A stretch of 48,749 bases of DNA from Chloroflexota bacterium (GCA_028875185.1 JAPPFH010000088.1:1-48749), one strand, 5' to 3'; positions 31,794 to 41,130 are shown, counted from the first letter of the stretch. The notes: generated by a model not told the origin, from the sequence alone. Program-made: numbers and translations.

Positions 31794-34334
31794 TTATCCT
31801 TCAATTCGGGCGACCTCAAATTCGCGATCAAAGCGCTCGCTGGTGGCGGAAACTGTTCCGCTGTGGGTCTCGTGGGTCTCGAAGTCGTATACGATGAGCC
31901 GCACGGAATAGGCGCCTTCGCGCAGCGGCGAGACGTCGAACTCGTGCACAGCCAATAAACTGCGCCCGATGACATGGTCGTACTGGTGGACCTTTTGTCC
32001 GCCATCGTTATAGAATTGGAGCGAGAATCCGTATTCAATCGCCGGATCTTTTTCCCATGCCAAAAAGAATCTTAGCAAGTTCGCATTGATCTCATAAGAC
32101 GCATTGCGCAGGCGAATGCCGTTATCATATTGGACTGCGAAGGCGCTGCTTTCGTCCATCGCTGTGCATGGAATCCCCTTTCGCAGGTATAGATCGATGG
32201 TTGACATGCCGTCCTCATAGTAGCGCGCGCAGAAGTTGAAGCGAGGCGCGAACCACTCTCGATAGGCGCTGGTCTGCGCCGCATCGAATTGCCCGAGCTC
32301 GTTGACCAGCCAAACCGCCGCTTCCGATTCCAGGTTGTAGCCAGCATCCGCATCGAGGATTTCTGAATTCTGCATCTTGATGCGGCCCTGTTCATCGCTG
32401 GCGATGGTTGCGACAGCGCGGTCGGACTGTGCGAAGTGGCGCATGTACTGCCTGATCTGATCGCCCGCTTCCGGCGACGGCGGAAACAGCAGGGCTGTCC
32501 CATGCCGGTTGTCAATGACCGAAAGCTGCCGCAAGGCGTCGACATAATCACGCGCGACTGGATGGCGCGCAAGAAAATCCTCGGGACAGCTATCGCGAAG
32601 GTCGCTCATCCGATAAATCGAAACGTGGTCGTCGCGGTAGGCTGGGTCAAGGTAGCGGAAACTTTCAATATATCTTTGCCAGTGGTAGCGGTCGTTATGA
32701 TGGACAATGTGGCTGAAGCCATCGGCTATGAGTTGTTGGATGCCGGCCAGATAGGCGTCTTGATTCTGGATGTTGCAATTGGTGGGCTGGAGATTGTTCC
32801 AGATGCTGAGCACGGGATTGGCTTTGATATAGTCATACGCGCTTTCGGGCGTGCGGCTGATTGCGCCTTCCGCGTGAGGATAGCCGCTAAGCGATTGGAA
32901 AAGCATATATTGCTTCGAATTAATCCGGCCAAAGGGCAGGTGGACTAGCCGGATCTCTCGCTCGTCTTCTTGGTCGAGCCACTCGATGTAGGCAAAGCGA
33001 TCAAAGGGAAAGGACTTTTCAACCGTAGGCACATAATATTCGAGCGCCAGGAAAGCGAATAACAGCGCGATGACCCAGGGACGGTCAACGATTGGTCGCA
33101 GTTTCCGCAAAGCAATAAAGCCGTAGCCGGCCAGCACCGCTAGCGGCAGCAGGAATCCAATCTGAAACCGGTGCGTCGCGGAAAAAGCTTCGAAGATGGA
33201 CGGCAAGATTTTATCCAAGTAGTGCTTCGGCAAGAGAATTTCGCTATAGACCGCGCCGTTGACATGGAGCGTCGAGCCTAATCGTAGGACGAAGAAAACA
33301 GCGGCGAGAGCCAGCCAGGGCAGCGCTTGCCGCCTGGATGCCCGGCTAAAGATTCCGAAGCAGGCTAGCAAGCCCGGCACGAAGCCTATATAGCTTGTCG
33401 TGCTAAGCTGAATGTCGGCGGGTGTTTGAAAGAAATACTCCAGCGCAGGACCCAAAACCGGGTTGTTGTGATTGATAAAGGAAGAGATCAGATCGTTCCG
33501 CAACTCTTTGCCGTGCCACCCCAGCGCGGAATCAAGGCTTTGCGCATCGGCCATCATGGGATAGATGACCCACACGCTTGACAAGGCTATTGTGAGCGCC
33601 AGCAGCGCGATGTTGGCCCAATAACGCCGGTCGCGCCAGCGGCTCACAGCCAAGGCGAATATGCCCGCCGCCAGCATGATCAGGAGACAAGAGAAACTGT
33701 ACAACGTTATGGTGCTGGTCAACCCCGTTAAAAGACCGGCGGCGACGATTAGCCGCTCGCGCCGCTCCACAGTGCCGCGATGGAAACAGTAGACCGCTAA
33801 GGGCAAGGTAACGAGGGTGGCGTCGTGAAGCTGATTTGGCTGACCGAGAATATGCGGGCTAAGAGCAAAAACGGCCGCGGACAGCAAGGCGATTCGCTTG
33901 TCCTTGAACAGCCACAAAGCGTAGACATAAGCCCCGATGGCGTTTAGGTAGATGACCAGCAGAAATACCAGGTTGAATGCATTAGATACGGGCATGAAGC
34001 GTTGCAGCGCTATCTGCAATGTATTGATCGGCATCGAAGACAAGGGATGATGGACGAGCGATAAGCCATGCGGATAAAACATAGTGTTTGTATAAGCGCG
34101 ATCCGCCAAGCCGGATAGGATCTGCTTCCAATACCAGACATCCCAAATGTGGATGAAAATGTCGTAGCTGTCGCCAGTCGGCAAGGCGAAAGCATCGGTT
34201 TTGAACAAAAGGAGGATGGTGGGGAAGGTCATCACCAGCAACAGGAGGGATATGACGATGATAAAATGCCGATGACCTTTTAATGTCTTGATGATGCGCG
34301 ATTCGCGTCGCGTGAGTGGCGGCACGAGATTCAC
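31794..34334 (-). CDS. Large polytopic membrane protein, GT-C/YfhO-like glycosyltransferase candidate
   Basis: 846 residues. The N-terminal half (about 22-440) has some ten or more membrane helices with an early acidic pair after the first helix (GDSYDIFIHIWDVWYWKQ), the pattern of GT-C enzymes that use lipid-linked sugars. A soluble C-terminal half (about 450-846) follows, ending in a beta-rich module (HVIGRSLLAVHEFDVSPLREG in part). I do not recognise a closer family. The GTG start has AAGGA only 2-3 bases upstream, so the true start may differ. It lies 75 bases from the convergent sulfatase gene. The 264 bases upstream (34335-34598) hold no gene that I can support. Confidence 0.65.
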   Translation of the reverse strand: MNLVPPLTRRESRIIKTLKGHRHFIIVISLLLLVMTFPTILLLFKTDAFALPTGDSYDIFIHIWDVWYWKQILSGLADRAYTNTMFYPHGLSLVHHPLSSMPINTLQIALQRFMPVSNAFNLVFLLVIYLNAIGAYVYALWLFKDKRIALLSAAVFALSPHILGQPNQLHDATLVTLPLAVYCFHRGTVERRERLIVAAGLLTGLTSTITLYSFSCLLIMLAAGIFALAVSRWRDRRYWANIALLALTIALSSVWVIYPMMADAQSLDSALGWHGKELRNDLISSFINHNNPVLGPALEYFFQTPADIQLSTTSYIGFVPGLLACFGIFSRASRRQALPWLALAAVFFVLRLGSTLHVNGAVYSEILLPKHYLDKILPSIFEAFSATHRFQIGFLLPLAVLAGYGFIALRKLRPIVDRPWVIALLFAFLALEYYVPTVEKSFPFDRFAYIEWLDQEDEREIRLVHLPFGRINSKQYMLFQSLSGYPHAEGAISRTPESAYDYIKANPVLSIWNNLQPTNCNIQNQDAYLAGIQQLIADGFSHIVHHNDRYHWQRYIESFRYLDPAYRDDHVSIYRMSDLRDSCPEDFLARHPVARDYVDALRQLSVIDNRHGTALLFPPSPEAGDQIRQYMRHFAQSDRAVATIASDEQGRIKMQNSEILDADAGYNLESEAAVWLVNELGQFDAAQTSAYREWFAPRFNFCARYYEDGMSTIDLYLRKGIPCTAMDESSAFAVQYDNGIRLRNASYEINANLLRFFLAWEKDPAIEYGFSLQFYNDGGQKVHQYDHVIGRSLLAVHEFDVSPLREGAYSVRLIVYDFETHETHSGTVSATSERFDREFEVARIEG

Positions 34335-34598
34335 TGTCCTTGGATTGAGTATCGCTTAGCCGTCACCCTGTATTGTACTAAAGAAGAGATTTGCGCTGGT
34401 ACGGATATAGCGCGTTTAGACGATAATCGCTTAGACGCGCCCAGACCCCGCTCTGTTCGCGCCAATGCTGCCGCTGCCGCATTCAATGCAGCTGTGCGCA
34501 TCCGGGGCCTGAAGCGGTAAACTTGTGTTGCGCAAGCGATCCGTCAATTAGCTGGCTCACTGCGCGCCGCTGTAGGCCGAATTTTGGAGTGAATTCTT

Positions 34599-34799
34599 AT
34601 GCAGAGCGATAAGCCGCCGCTTGATGCGGACGAGGTTACGGAGCAGCTAACCTGGCTGGCGGAGATGCTGCGAATGGATGTCGAAAAAGAAGACCTAATG
34701 GCGCTATCAGAGCAGTTGCGGCGTATTGACGCGCTGGAAAAAGCGGCGCTTCGCGATGTGCCGCCGATACTGAGAATGGATGCCGGCTGGCATGACTGA
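34599..34799 (+). CDS. AtzG/GatC-like small amidase partner
   Basis: 66 residues, helical: PLDADEVTEQLTWLAEMLRMDVEKEDL, then LSEQLRRIDALEKAALRDVPPILRMDAGWHD. The pattern of two helices and a tail that wraps an amidase is that of GatC and of AtzG, the small partner of 1-carboxybiuret hydrolase AtzE. GGAG lies 9 bases before the ATG. Its end overlaps the start of the amidase gene (20 or 8 bases, depending on that start), so the two are translated together, which supports partnership. Confidence 0.75.
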   Translation: MQSDKPPLDADEVTEQLTWLAEMLRMDVEKEDLMALSEQLRRIDALEKAALRDVPPILRMDAGWHD

Positions 34800-36216
34800 T
34801 TCGCGCTCCCTTATCAATTTGTCCATTCTAGAAGCGGCGACCGCTCTGCGGCGCGGCGAAACAACAGCGGTCGCGCTGACCGAAGCCATCCTCATGCGCG
34901 TCAAAGAAACCGAGCCGATGCTGCAGGCTTATGCCACGCTGCCGGTCGACAAGGCGCTGGCGGCGGCGCAACAGGCCGACCGGGAGCTGGCCGCTGGGCG
35001 CGATCGCGGTCCCTTGCATGGCATCCCCATCGGCGTCAAAGACAATTGCTATACCATGGGCATCCTCACCGAAGTGGGGTCGAAGGTATTAAAAGGCTTT
35101 GTGCCCGACTTTGACGCGACGGTCGTGCATAAGCTGTACGAGGCCGGCGCCATCCTGATCGGCAAGACGCGCTGCCATGAATGGTCCTGCGGCGGCAGCG
35201 ACCCGCCGACGCGCAGTCCCTGGGACCTCGAGCGCTTCCCCGGCGGCAGCAGCATCGGCTCCGGCGTCGCTCTGGCGGCGCGCTCGGCTTTCGCCGCGAT
35301 TGGCACCGATACCGGCGGATCAATCCGCATACCGGCGTCGATCAATAATCTTGTCGGCATGAAAGCGACATACGGACGCGTGAGCGCTTATGGCGTTCTG
35401 CCCTTGGCTTGGTCGCTTGATCACGTCGGTCCCTTGACGCGAACCGTGCGCGACAATGCGCTCATGCTGGGGGCGATCGCCGGGCACGATCCCAATGACG
35501 CCAATTCCGCTCGCGTCAACGGGGCTGACTTTACGGCTGGCATTGATGGCGGCGCGCGTGGGATGCGCATCGGCATCGACCGCGCATATTTCCTGTATCC
35601 TGGCGTGGTCGACAGTGTTCGCGCCATCACCGAAGCCGTCATCAATGAATTGGCGCGGCTGGGCGCGGACATAATTGTGGTCCGCTTGCCCGAGCTGGAA
35701 CTGACGCGCGAGACGCAGATGACCATCCGAATGGTGGAATCGGCCAGCTATCATCGCCATCAGATACGCGAGAAGGGGCATCTCTACAGCCCGGGCACAC
35801 GCGCCACCTTGCGGATGGGTGAGCCTATTCTGGCGACGCAGTATGTCGCCGCCCTGCGCGCCCGCGAACTATTCCGCTCTGCCATGAAGGAGCTTTTCCG
35901 GCGGGAGAATCTGGATGCGCTGATATCGCCGACGATTCCCGTGCCGGCGCCACTGCGCGAAGATGTCTGGCAAGCGCGCGCTGACATGGAAAACGGCGAG
36001 ACGCCCACCGATGGATTCGTGCGTCACGTTTACCCCGCCAATCTGAGCGGACAGCCGGCGATCAGCGCGCCTGGCGGCTTCACACCCGAGGGCTTGCCTG
36101 TCGGTTATCAGTTGATGGGAAAGCCCTTCGATGAAGCGACGCTTTATCGCATCGCCTTCGCCTACGAAGCGACGCGGGACTGGCATAGACGTCAGCCGCC
36201 GCAAGTTTACGCTTGA
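34780..36216 (+). CDS. Amidase-signature hydrolase (AtzE/GatA-like)
   Basis: 478 residues. The Ser-cisSer-Lys triad is complete: Lys87 (GVKDN), Ser157 (PGGSSIGSG) and Ser181 (TDTGGSIRIPAS). Enzymes of this family cleave amides; GatA forms do so on tRNA-bound glutamate with GatB, which is absent here. Together with the small AtzG/GatC-like partner, a free-standing heteromeric amidase such as an AtzE-type hydrolase is likelier than tRNA amidotransferase. ATG 34780 (GAG 5 bases upstream) or ATG 34792 (in an ATGACTGA overlap with the previous stop) may be the start. It precedes the third importer operon but is separated by a promoter region. Confidence 0.87.
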   Translation: MPAGMTDSRSLINLSILEAATALRRGETTAVALTEAILMRVKETEPMLQAYATLPVDKALAAAQQADRELAAGRDRGPLHGIPIGVKDNCYTMGILTEVGSKVLKGFVPDFDATVVHKLYEAGAILIGKTRCHEWSCGGSDPPTRSPWDLERFPGGSSIGSGVALAARSAFAAIGTDTGGSIRIPASINNLVGMKATYGRVSAYGVLPLAWSLDHVGPLTRTVRDNALMLGAIAGHDPNDANSARVNGADFTAGIDGGARGMRIGIDRAYFLYPGVVDSVRAITEAVINELARLGADIIVVRLPELELTRETQMTIRMVESASYHRHQIREKGHLYSPGTRATLRMGEPILATQYVAALRARELFRSAMKELFRRENLDALISPTIPVPAPLREDVWQARADMENGETPTDGFVRHVYPANLSGQPAISAPGGFTPEGLPVGYQLMGKPFDEATLYRIAFAYEATRDWHRRQPPQVYA

Positions 36217-36368
36217 GGCGCAGGGTTGTAGTGTGCCTGCGCGCTGAATGCCAAGGCTCGCGATTGGCCTGCGCCAAAAGGAGACGCCTATCCAATAGCC
36301 GCAATTCACTTAAACGCCTTGTCAGCCGGCGGCCGCGACGAATCCTTAGCCGATGACGCGCCATCGGT

Positions 36369-36411
36369 TTTTGCTCGCAAAATGTTGTTTATAGGCAAAA
36401 TAGGTTATACT
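36369..36411 (+). promoter_or_regulatory. Shared-operator promoter A, upstream of the third importer
   Basis: Palindrome TTTTGC-TC-GCAAAA (36369-36382); a second weaker site has its GCAAAA at 36395-36400, centres 18 bases apart. TATACT (36406-36411) follows as a likely -10. The same paired layout recurs at 42372 and 46221. The gap 36217-36537 has no gene. Confidence 0.7.
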
Positions 36412-36537
36412 CGCGCTAGTGATGCTGAAGGGCATACTTAGCGTGCTTCGAGCGGAAAGGAGTAAGCTGGATATGACATTTTGCGGCGGGACTGGTTTTT
36501 GTTTGACAGGTCACCATTAGACAGGAGAGAGTCAATT

Positions 36538-37893
36538 ATGTTGCGAAGAATTTGCCTGATTGTACTGGCGTTGACAGTGATTAGCGTATTCGCTGTCGGC
36601 GCGCAGGATGAAGCGCAGTACGCCGGCTTGGACATGGACTTGTCCGGCATTACCATAAGGATGGCGAATATTGGCGGCGGTCAATATGAAGCCATGTACG
36701 AGTCGATTTCAGTTTTCGAGGAAGCGACCGGCGCCACCGTGGAAATCGTCGCCTTGCTGGACGGCTTCGCGATTGACCAGAAGCTGAAAGTCGATTTCGC
36801 CACAGGCGCGGCCGATTACGATGTTGCCTGGGATCACACCAGCTTCGTCGCGCAATACACGAACTTTTTGCTGCCGCTGCAAGACTTTTTCAGCGAAGAA
36901 GAGCTGGCTGCCTTCAGCCCAGCGATCCTTGAAGCCGCCACGATTGACGGCAACTTGTACTTGATCCCGCGCCACGCCGATATCAGCCCAATACATTATC
37001 GCGCCGACCTCTATACGGACGATGCGATCGCAGCCGCTTACATGGATGCGACCGGTGAGGAGCTAAGCGTCCCTTCGACCTTGGAGCAGATCGACCGGCA
37101 AGCGCGCTTCTTTGTCGACAATGGGCACGCCACCTTCGGCTATGTTTTGGCTGGCAAGGAAGAAGCCTTGACCGGACGCTTCTACGAAATGCTCTTCGCC
37201 AGTGGCGGCGCGCTATTCAACGATGCTTACGAACCGACCTTCAATGACGAAATTGGCGTCGCCGTCGCTGAATTGCTCGCGAGCTGGTATGCTGACGGAG
37301 TCATTCCGTCGGACACGACTTCGCTGCTCTGGGACGGCGTCGCCCAATACTTCTGCAACAACGATGTCGCCATCAAGCTGGAGTGGTACGGTTGGTATGC
37401 GTACTTCCAGGGTGCCGATTCCTGCGCGGTTGCTGGCAACTTTGGGTTGGCGCGCGGCTTCACTGGACTGTCGGTTGGCGGAGACGCCGTGCGCCCATCG
37501 GGTTGGGCCGGCGCTCATGCCTTCTCAATTCCGGCCACCGCGCCGAACCCGCAGGCGGGCGCTCAGCTGATCAAGTTCCTGGCTTCGGAACGGGTCGCTT
37601 ACGAAGAAGCGCTGCTGGGCTTCTTGCCGACGCGCAACGATGTCTGGGATCGCATCATCGCTGACGCGGCCGATGCCGAGAATCCGCTGGATCGCGAACG
37701 GCTCGAGCTGGCGCGCATTCAAGTCGGTGAAGACTTCAAGACGCCGCCGCTGATCGCCGAGTGGATTCCGTTCTCGAACTTGTTCTACCCTCAGTTGCAA
37801 GCGATCATCTTGGGCGATATCGGCGCGCAAGCAGGCTTGGATGCCGCGGCCGAAGCCACCCGCGAGCTGATGGCTGACGCCGGCTACTTTTAG
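36538..37893 (+). CDS. ABC solute-binding protein (third importer)
   Basis: 451 residues. The signal peptide is 1-21 (MLRRICLIVLALTVISVFAVG, cut near GAQ). No lipobox. The mature part has binding-protein features: ITIRMANIGGGQYEAMYESI, FEEATGATVEIV and DVAWDHTSFVAQYTNFLLPL, in part. The long C-terminal segment resembles sugar-binding ABC proteins. ATG 36538 is supported by AGGAGA about 9 bases upstream and the signal peptide. It is the first gene of the third importer and has operator A at its promoter, shared with the CoA-transferase/lactonase and MaoC/RraA units. Confidence 0.9.
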   Translation: MLRRICLIVLALTVISVFAVGAQDEAQYAGLDMDLSGITIRMANIGGGQYEAMYESISVFEEATGATVEIVALLDGFAIDQKLKVDFATGAADYDVAWDHTSFVAQYTNFLLPLQDFFSEEELAAFSPAILEAATIDGNLYLIPRHADISPIHYRADLYTDDAIAAAYMDATGEELSVPSTLEQIDRQARFFVDNGHATFGYVLAGKEEALTGRFYEMLFASGGALFNDAYEPTFNDEIGVAVAELLASWYADGVIPSDTTSLLWDGVAQYFCNNDVAIKLEWYGWYAYFQGADSCAVAGNFGLARGFTGLSVGGDAVRPSGWAGAHAFSIPATAPNPQAGAQLIKFLASERVAYEEALLGFLPTRNDVWDRIIADAADAENPLDRERLELARIQVGEDFKTPPLIAEWIPFSNLFYPQLQAIILGDIGAQAGLDAAAEATRELMADAGYF

Positions 37894-37974
37894 CGCCTGG
37901 CGGGTCATTCAAAACGGACGATCACAAGCCAGCATGTGGCTCATACAGAGCATGAGCCCGCGAAGATGAGAATA

Positions 37975-38180
37975 TGTAGGGCTTGTCGGTAGTGAGGAGG
38001 CGACCCCGCATTTTCCACCCCATCCCCCCAGCCCCCTTCCCCAGCGAGCTAGGGAAGGGGGAGCGTTCGCACTGCGAACAAGGTCGCTCAGTATTCTCGC
38101 CGATAATGCACGCGAATCTCCCAGATTTGGCGTCGAGTCACCCTTCCTCAGTTCACTGGGGAAGGGCCGGGGATGGGGTA
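37975..38180. repeat. Inverted pair of C-rich repeats between binding-protein and permease genes
   Basis: A copy at about 38020-38070 (CCCCATCCCCCCAGCCCC...TAGGGAAGGGGGAG) and an inverted copy at about 38138-38179 (CACTGGGGAAGGGCCGGGGATGGGG) could pair into a long hairpin in the mRNA. The gap 37894-38259 holds no gene. Confidence 0.65.
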
Positions 38181-38259
38181 AACTCTGCTGTATACAGGCA
38201 TTGTTTAGAACCGCACAGCCTTCCGCCGCGAGCAACCATTCAAACCTCACTCTATCGCC

Positions 38260-39216
38260 ATGGCTGCCAATTCCAATAGCCCCGGTGAAAAGGGCGCGGC
38301 AACACGCTTCTTAGAAGTCAGCCGGATTGAGGCGGGCTTTTTCCCTTTCGCTATGATCTCGCCCGCGCTAATCCTCATCTTGTTGGTGGTTGGCTTTCCG
38401 CTGCTTTATTCGCTCTACGTGAGCTTCACCCCCTATGAGCTTCTTAAGCCCAACAGCTTAAACTTCACGACCGCGAGAGCGCTGCGCAATTATCAGAAGC
38501 TGCTAAACGATGAGATATTCTGGCGCTCGCTGTGGAATACGATTGTATTTCTGGCCGTGACGGTGAACTTGAGCTACGCGCTTTCGATGGCGCTTTCGCA
38601 GTTGTTGGCGCGGGTGACAGTGGGGCAGAGCCTGCTGCGAACCTTGCTGATGGTGCCGATGATGTTCGCGCCCATCCTGGTTGGCATGCAGTTCCGCTGG
38701 TTCTTCAACGCCAACGTTGGCTTGGTAAACAACTTCTTGATCAGCATCGGGCTCATCCAGGAGCAGGGGCAGATCGCCTGGCTGGTTGATGTGCCGCTGG
38801 GCATGATCTCAATCATGATCGCCTCGATCTGGATGAACATCCCGGTGCTTACGATAATTCTGCTGGCGGGCACGCTGTCGTTGCCGTCGGAGACCTTTGA
38901 GGCCGCCGAGGTGGATGGCGCCTCGGGCTGGCAGAAATTCCGCTTCATCACCTTCCCGCTGCTGGCGCCCTTTTCTTATATCGCCTTGACCATCATGTCG
39001 CTGGATATCGCGCGCGCCTTCGATATCGTGCGGATCATGACCGATGGCGGACCGGCGCGGCGCACCGAAATGCTCTGGACCTATATCACGCGCCTGGCGA
39101 TTGAAGACACCAAATTCGGATTGGGCAGCGCGATGTCTTGGATAACCGTGAGCCTGTCGGTGCTGTTCACTTTGTACTTCTTCCGCCAGTTGGTTAAGGC
39201 GAGGATCGTGCAATGA
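38260..39216 (+). CDS. Carbohydrate ABC transporter permease (MalF-type)
   Basis: 318 residues, six membrane helices; the first is ISPALILILLVVGFPLLYSLY near 30-50. The EAA-like loop is ETFEAAEVDGASGWQKFRFI, then TFPLLAP. The start lacks a clear Shine-Dalgarno sequence. It follows the binding-protein gene after a 366-base repeat-filled gap. Confidence 0.9.
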   Translation: MAANSNSPGEKGAATRFLEVSRIEAGFFPFAMISPALILILLVVGFPLLYSLYVSFTPYELLKPNSLNFTTARALRNYQKLLNDEIFWRSLWNTIVFLAVTVNLSYALSMALSQLLARVTVGQSLLRTLLMVPMMFAPILVGMQFRWFFNANVGLVNNFLISIGLIQEQGQIAWLVDVPLGMISIMIASIWMNIPVLTIILLAGTLSLPSETFEAAEVDGASGWQKFRFITFPLLAPFSYIALTIMSLDIARAFDIVRIMTDGGPARRTEMLWTYITRLAIEDTKFGLGSAMSWITVSLSVLFTLYFFRQLVKARIVQ

Positions 39217-39244
39217 TAGCGCGTCAGCGCATCCGCGCGATTTT

Positions 39245-39271
39245 CGGGCGAGCCGCCAGCTCGCCCCTGCA
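39245..39271. repeat. Hairpin repeat between the two permease genes
   Basis: GGGCGAGCCGCCAGCTCGCCCC in the 91-base gap; in the other two importers the permease genes overlap. Confidence 0.7.
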
Positions 39272-39307
39272 ATTCGCCAGCTTTTGGATGCGGCATAGGA
39301 TCGACCA

Positions 39308-40177
39308 GTGATCACGCGCAGCGTCGGACCAAACCGCCAGCGAAACGACCGCATCTGGAACGCGGTCGCCTGGGTGGTCTTGCTTATGTTGGCGCTGCCG
39401 GCTTTGTGGATCATCATCACCGCTTTTCGCCCCAATGTCGAGATCAACACATTCCCGCCGGTTTGGATTCCGCAGCGGCTGACCTTGGAAGCCTACGCCA
39501 ATATGTTCGGGCTGAATCCGGAGGTGCAGCAGCGCGTCGCGGTGGAGGCTTATCTGCGCAACTCGCTGCTGGCATCGGGGGTAAGCACAGCCATCGCCGT
39601 AGCCTTGGGCACGCTGGCGGGTTACGCTTTCGCGCGCTTCCGGTTTCGCTTTCACACGCCCTTGTTTCTGGGCATCATGCTCTCGCGCGCTGTGCCCGGC
39701 GTCGCGCTCAGCCTGCCATTATTTCTGCTCTTCAATCGCTTCGGGCTGGTGAACAATGTGCTGGGATTGGCGCTCGTTTACATTGCGATCAATATCCCCT
39801 TCACCGCTTGGCTGATGGATGGCTTCTTTCGGCAGATCCCCAAGGAATTGACGGAATCAGCTTATATCGATGGCTGCGGATATTGGTCGGCTTTTTGGCG
39901 GATTGAGTTGCCGCTCTCGCTGCCGGGGCTGGCCACAGCCGCCATATTCGCCTTCCTGGCTGCCTGGAACGAATTTCAGATCGTCAGCGTATTGGCGCGC
40001 AACAATGCGGCGAAGACTTTCCCGCCCGGTCTCTTCGCCTTCACCGAGCAGTTCACCGTCGATTGGCGCGGCATGGCGGCGATGAGCGTGATTATGATGG
40101 CGCCGGCGGTCATCTTTGTGATTCTGGTTCAGCGCAACCTGGTCAGCGGTTTGACATTTGGCGCGGTCAAGGGATGA
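39308..40177 (+). CDS. Carbohydrate ABC transporter permease (MalG-type)
   Basis: 289 residues, six membrane helices. The EAA-like loop is ELTESAYIDGCGYWSAFWRI, then ELPLSLP, and the end NLVSGLTFGAVKG is MalG-type. GTG start. Together with the previous permease and the binding protein at 36538 it forms an importer lacking only its ATPase, which must be shared from elsewhere. Confidence 0.9.
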   Translation: MITRSVGPNRQRNDRIWNAVAWVVLLMLALPALWIIITAFRPNVEINTFPPVWIPQRLTLEAYANMFGLNPEVQQRVAVEAYLRNSLLASGVSTAIAVALGTLAGYAFARFRFRFHTPLFLGIMLSRAVPGVALSLPLFLLFNRFGLVNNVLGLALVYIAINIPFTAWLMDGFFRQIPKELTESAYIDGCGYWSAFWRIELPLSLPGLATAAIFAFLAAWNEFQIVSVLARNNAAKTFPPGLFAFTEQFTVDWRGMAAMSVIMMAPAVIFVILVQRNLVSGLTFGAVKG

Positions 40178-40208
40178 TGCGCCGCGCCCACGTCAACCGA
40201 GAATCATG

Positions 40209-40243
40209 GTAGGGTGTATACGGGCTAGCCGGTGGCTCGCCCC
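40209..40243. repeat. Hairpin repeat after the permease gene
   Basis: TAGGGTGTATACGGGCTAGCCGGTGGCTCGCCCCC, a diverged copy between convergent genes. Confidence 0.55.
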
Positions 40244-40283
40244 CATGCTTGCAGCCTAGGCGAAGGGGGAATTCGGTCGGTGC

Positions 40284-40607
40284 CTAATCCACATGGAAAA
40301 CTTCTTCGATAGTATGCCACCACTCGCCCTCGGCGCGCTCATCGACCGGCTTCTGCATCGGCATGCAGACTTCCCACCATTTCTGCGTGGTCTCGTCGGC
40401 CGCCATTTTCGCCATATCCGCTTCAAAGTCGTCGCCGTGATATTCCATATAGGCGAAGAGCAGATCGCCGTAACGAAAGATTGAATAATTGCGCAGATTG
40501 CATTCTTCGATTTTCTTCAAAACGCCGGGCCAAACATCCGCGTGCAGACGGATGTATTCATCCGCGTCTTCCGCGCGTAAGCCGATGACTTGTCCAAAAC
40601 GCTGCAT
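40284..40607 (-). CDS. L-rhamnose/L-fucose mutarotase-like protein (RhaM family)
   Basis: 107 residues, the normal length of RhaM-type mutarotases that interconvert the alpha and beta forms of a free sugar. It has RFGQVIGLRAEDADEYIRLHADVWPGVL in part (with a catalytic-type His), NYSIFRYGDLLFAYMEY and the paired tryptophans KWWEVCMPMQ. This family acts on deoxysugars such as L-rhamnose or L-fucose, the best clue to the pathway's substrate class. It is the last gene of a three-gene operon with a MaoC-type and a CoA-transferase gene, gaps 10 and 10 bases. Confidence 0.88.
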   Translation of the reverse strand: MQRFGQVIGLRAEDADEYIRLHADVWPGVLKKIEECNLRNYSIFRYGDLLFAYMEYHGDDFEADMAKMAADETTQKWWEVCMPMQKPVDERAEGEWWHTIEEVFHVD

Positions 40608-40617
40608 AATGCCGCTC

Positions 40618-41130
40618 CTATTCTTTTGACTTGTTGAAATTCTGCGGGTGACGGTACATCACCGTTTGCAAATGCTCGCAATACAGCGCCAGGATGCCCT
40701 CGTTCTTGTAGACCTCGTAGCTGACCTTGACTAGACCCATCTCGGGATATTTCGGCTCCTTGCTCAATTGCGTGCGCACGGTGTAGATGGTATCGCCGAT
40801 GAAGACCGGCTTGATGAAGCGGAGCTTGTCGTAGCCGTAGCTGAAAGTGTGCACATTGTTGTGCGCCATCAAGCCCAAGCCGATGCTGAAGACCATTGAG
40901 CCAGCCACGAGCCGCTTGTCGAATATGCCTTCATCGCGAGAGAAGATCTCATCGGCGACATAGGGGTGCATGTCGAGCACAATGGCGTTGAAGATCATGC
41001 ACTCGCCTTCGGAGAGGGTGCGGCGGATCGATTTAATCTTGGCGCCGATCTCGAAATCCTCATACATCCAGGTCTCGGTGTTAAAGAGGGGCAAGTCTTT
41101 GTGCGTTTCCACGGGCGTGTTTTCCGGCAT
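40618..41130 (-). CDS. MaoC-family hot-dog acyl-CoA hydratase/dehydratase
   Basis: 170 residues, a single hot-dog domain. Family segments are [14 protein letters not shown], the helix with [19 protein letters not shown], and [21 protein letters not shown]. The usual catalytic D-x-x-P-x-H reads [10 protein letters not shown], with His just before Pro, so the active site is not canonical. These enzymes add or remove water on acyl-CoA. It lies 10 bases after a class III CoA-transferase gene, which can supply that CoA ester. A second MaoC-type gene is at 45693. Confidence 0.85.
   Translation of the reverse strand: MPENTPVETHKDLPLFNTETWMYEDFEIGAKIKSIRRTLSEGECMIFNAIVLDMHPYVADEIFSRDEGIFDKRLVAGSMVFSIGLGLMAHNNVHTFSYGYDKLRFIKPVFIGDTIYTVRTQLSKEPKYPEMGLVKVSYEVYKNEGILALYCEHLQTVMYRHPQNFNKSKE

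Noticed and set aside
34335-34598. Possible RNA gene in the divergent gap before the AtzG-like gene
   Set aside because: No cloverleaf, riboswitch core or strong conserved helix could be made by eye; only an ordinary spacer with GGAG before the ATG is supported.
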